The notes under the pieces were generated by a model. It did not search any database, was not told the DNA's origin, and saw only the letters and a program-made list of their open reading frames with translations. This document shows positions 5,036 through 6,417 of a DNA stretch of 6,417 nucleotides, in pieces. The stretch is from Burkholderiaceae bacterium (GTDB taxonomy: Bacteria; Pseudomonadota; Gammaproteobacteria; Burkholderiales; Burkholderiaceae_C). The translations under genes and the position numbers were made by a program. The stretch spans positions 1 through 6,417 of the forward strand of contig JALRAA010000087.1 in the NCBI GenBank assembly GCA_023262645.1, given 5' to 3'. Positions within the stretch are counted from its first letter, which is position 1, and each line of letters opens with the position of its first letter.

Positions 5036-6417
5036 ATGTCTAACAACACCACCCACGCCACGCCCGAATCCGCTCCCGTTGACGAAAACCAACTCATCGC
5101 TGAAAGACGCGAAAAACTAAAAGTCATGCGCGAGCGTCAAGCACAAGGGCATGGCGTAGCGTTTCCTAATGACTTCAAACCCGCGCACCATGCGGCTAAT
5201 TTGCATACTTTGCACGGAGACAAGACCCCCGAAGCATTGGTAGAAGAAGGCCAATTTGCCAAAGTGTCAGGCCGGATGATGCTCAAACGCGTCATGGGAA
5301 AAGCAAGTTTTGCGACCTTGCAAGACAGCACTGGGCGGATCCAAATTTATATCGTGCGTGATGACGTTGGTGAAGAACTCTACGCAGACTTTAAACACTG
5401 GGACCTCGGTGACATCATTGCTTGCGAGGGCAAACTATTCAAAACCCGTACGGGCGAGTTATCTATCCACGCGAGCAGTATTCGCATGCTGACCAAGAGC
5501 TTGCGCCCTATGCCGGATAAGTTCCATGGCGTGCATGACCAAGAAGTTAAGTATCGCCAACGCTATGTCGATTTGATGATGGATGAATCAGCCCGCACAC
5601 GGTTTGTTGCACGTAGCAAAGCTGTGAGTGGAATTCGTGACTTCATGGTGCAACACAATTTCCTAGAAGTCGAAACACCCATGTTGCACCCCATTCCCGG
5701 TGGGGCCAATGCCAGGCCATTCATCACGCACCACAATGCGCTCGACCAAGAAATGTTTTTGCGTATTGCACCCGAACTGTATTTAAAGCGCCTGATCGTA
5801 GGTGGCTTTGAGCGAGTCTTTGAAATCAACCGCAACTTCCGCAATGAAGGCATCTCTGTTCGGCATAACCCTGAATTCACCATGATGGAGTTCTACGCAG
5901 CGTATTGGAATTACCAAGACCTGATGACATTCACAGAAGCCCTCATACGCGACGCTGCGGAAAAGGCTACTGGCACATTGCTACTTACTTACGATGGAAA
6001 ACTGGTTGACCTGAGCCAACCCTTTGAACGTCTCACCATCCGTGAAGCCATTCTCAAATACACAGAAGCAGAAAACCATGTCGATGACGCACCCTGGCTT
6101 ACTAACCAATTGAAAAAACTAGGTTTTACTGAAGAGAAAGACAAACTCTCCGGACGTAGCTTAGCCAGCTTACAAGTGATGTATTTCGAAGAAAAAGTTG
6201 AAGACAAACTCTGGCAACCTACATTTATATGTGAGCATCCTGTAGAGATTTCTCCTCTCGCACGCGCAAGTGACACACGCCCAGAAGTAACAGAGCGTTT
6301 TGAGCTCTACATCACAGGACGTGAATTTGGAAACGGCTTTAGCGAGTTAAACGACGCTGAAACACAAGCGGCGCGCTTTCATGCGCAAGTGGCAGCCAAA
6401 GACAGTGGAGACGATGA
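5036..6417 (+). CDS. lysS: Lysyl-tRNA synthetase, class II, 3' end off window
   Basis: Charges tRNA-Lys with lysine using ATP, in the cytosol. The frame opens at ATG 5036 (MSNNTTHATPES) and is uninterrupted to the right edge: 460 codons and two bases of a protein usually about 500-510 residues long. Domains: a flexible N-terminal stretch with a charged helix (about 17-37, ERREKLKVMRERQAQG); the OB-fold anticodon-binding domain (about 75-150, VSGRMMLKRVMGKASFATL then DSTGRIQIYI); class II motif 1 (about 199-222, GIRDFMVQHNFLEVETPML); motif 2 (259-291, FEINRNFRNEG with RHNPEFTMMEFY); HPVEISPLA (401-409); and the LysRS signature GREFGNGFSELNDAE (428-442). Motif 3, with its final ATP-binding Arg, is beyond the edge. 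The first Met is taken because accD ends 37 bases upstream and the N-terminus has family length; no Shine-Dalgarno is visible. GC is lower than in the genes to the left (about 46% over 5941-6360 by hand count). Confidence 0.97.
   Translation, partial: MSNNTTHATPESAPVDENQLIAERREKLKVMRERQAQGHGVAFPNDFKPAHHAANLHTLHGDKTPEALVEEGQFAKVSGRMMLKRVMGKASFATLQDSTGRIQIYIVRDDVGEELYADFKHWDLGDIIACEGKLFKTRTGELSIHASSIRMLTKSLRPMPDKFHGVHDQEVKYRQRYVDLMMDESARTRFVARSKAVSGIRDFMVQHNFLEVETPMLHPIPGGANARPFITHHNALDQEMFLRIAPELYLKRLIVGGFERVFEINRNFRNEGISVRHNPEFTMMEFYAAYWNYQDLMTFTEALIRDAAEKATGTLLLTYDGKLVDLSQPFERLTIREAILKYTEAENHVDDAPWLTNQLKKLGFTEEKDKLSGRSLASLQVMYFEEKVEDKLWQPTFICEHPVEISPLARASDTRPEVTERFELYITGREFGNGFSELNDAETQAARFHAQVAAKDSGDD

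Overview
The window looks like chromosomal housekeeping DNA from a betaproteobacterium, most likely Burkholderiales and possibly Comamonadaceae. The grounds are the protein sequences (DAHP synthase, Mpl, TrpA, AccD and LysRS all read as that group), the moderately high GC of most of the window, and two gene neighbourhoods familiar from the group: mpl next to a small TlpA-type redoxin followed by the accB start, and trpA followed by accD. No mobile element, CRISPR array, tRNA, rRNA or defence system is visible.

Layout: (1) 1-836, plus strand, the 3' three quarters of a class I DAHP synthase (first step of the shikimate pathway), cut by the left edge. (2) 852-2258, minus strand, mpl, a murein tripeptide recycling ligase, convergent with the DAHP synthase and separated from it by 15 bases. 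(3) 2350-2943 and 2940-3479, plus strand, a two-gene unit with a 4-base ATGA overlap: a 197-residue protein with a degenerate nucleotidyltransferase-like motif, then a membrane-anchored or exported TlpA-like thiol-disulfide redoxin. (4) 3555-3590, the first 12 codons of accB (biotin carboxyl carrier protein), which stop abruptly in a low-complexity patch at 3591-3660. (5) 3616-4098, the C-terminal ~60% of trpA in a different frame. (6) 4126-4998, complete accD (acetyl-CoA carboxylase carboxyltransferase beta subunit). (7) 5036-6417, lysS (class II lysyl-tRNA synthetase), cut by the right edge before motif 3.

The main anomaly is the accB/trpA junction at about 3591-3660. Two normally intact genes, one essential and one biosynthetic, are each cut and joined out of frame through (GGA)6 and other triplet microrepeats. 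The simplest reading is a chimeric assembly or a bad gap closure joining two separate loci of one organism or of two related ones; a genuine deletion or rearrangement is the alternative. The apparent closeness of the accB start and accD should therefore not be read as an acc operon. Two further signs of mosaicism are a sharp synonymous-codon switch inside the DAHP synthase gene near 265-300 and a fall in GC through lysS.

I found no convincing new biological system. The less ordinary biology is the degenerate nucleotidyltransferase-like protein coupled to the redoxin, and a predicted leaderless mpl transcript. There is no gene-free stretch longer than 300 bases.
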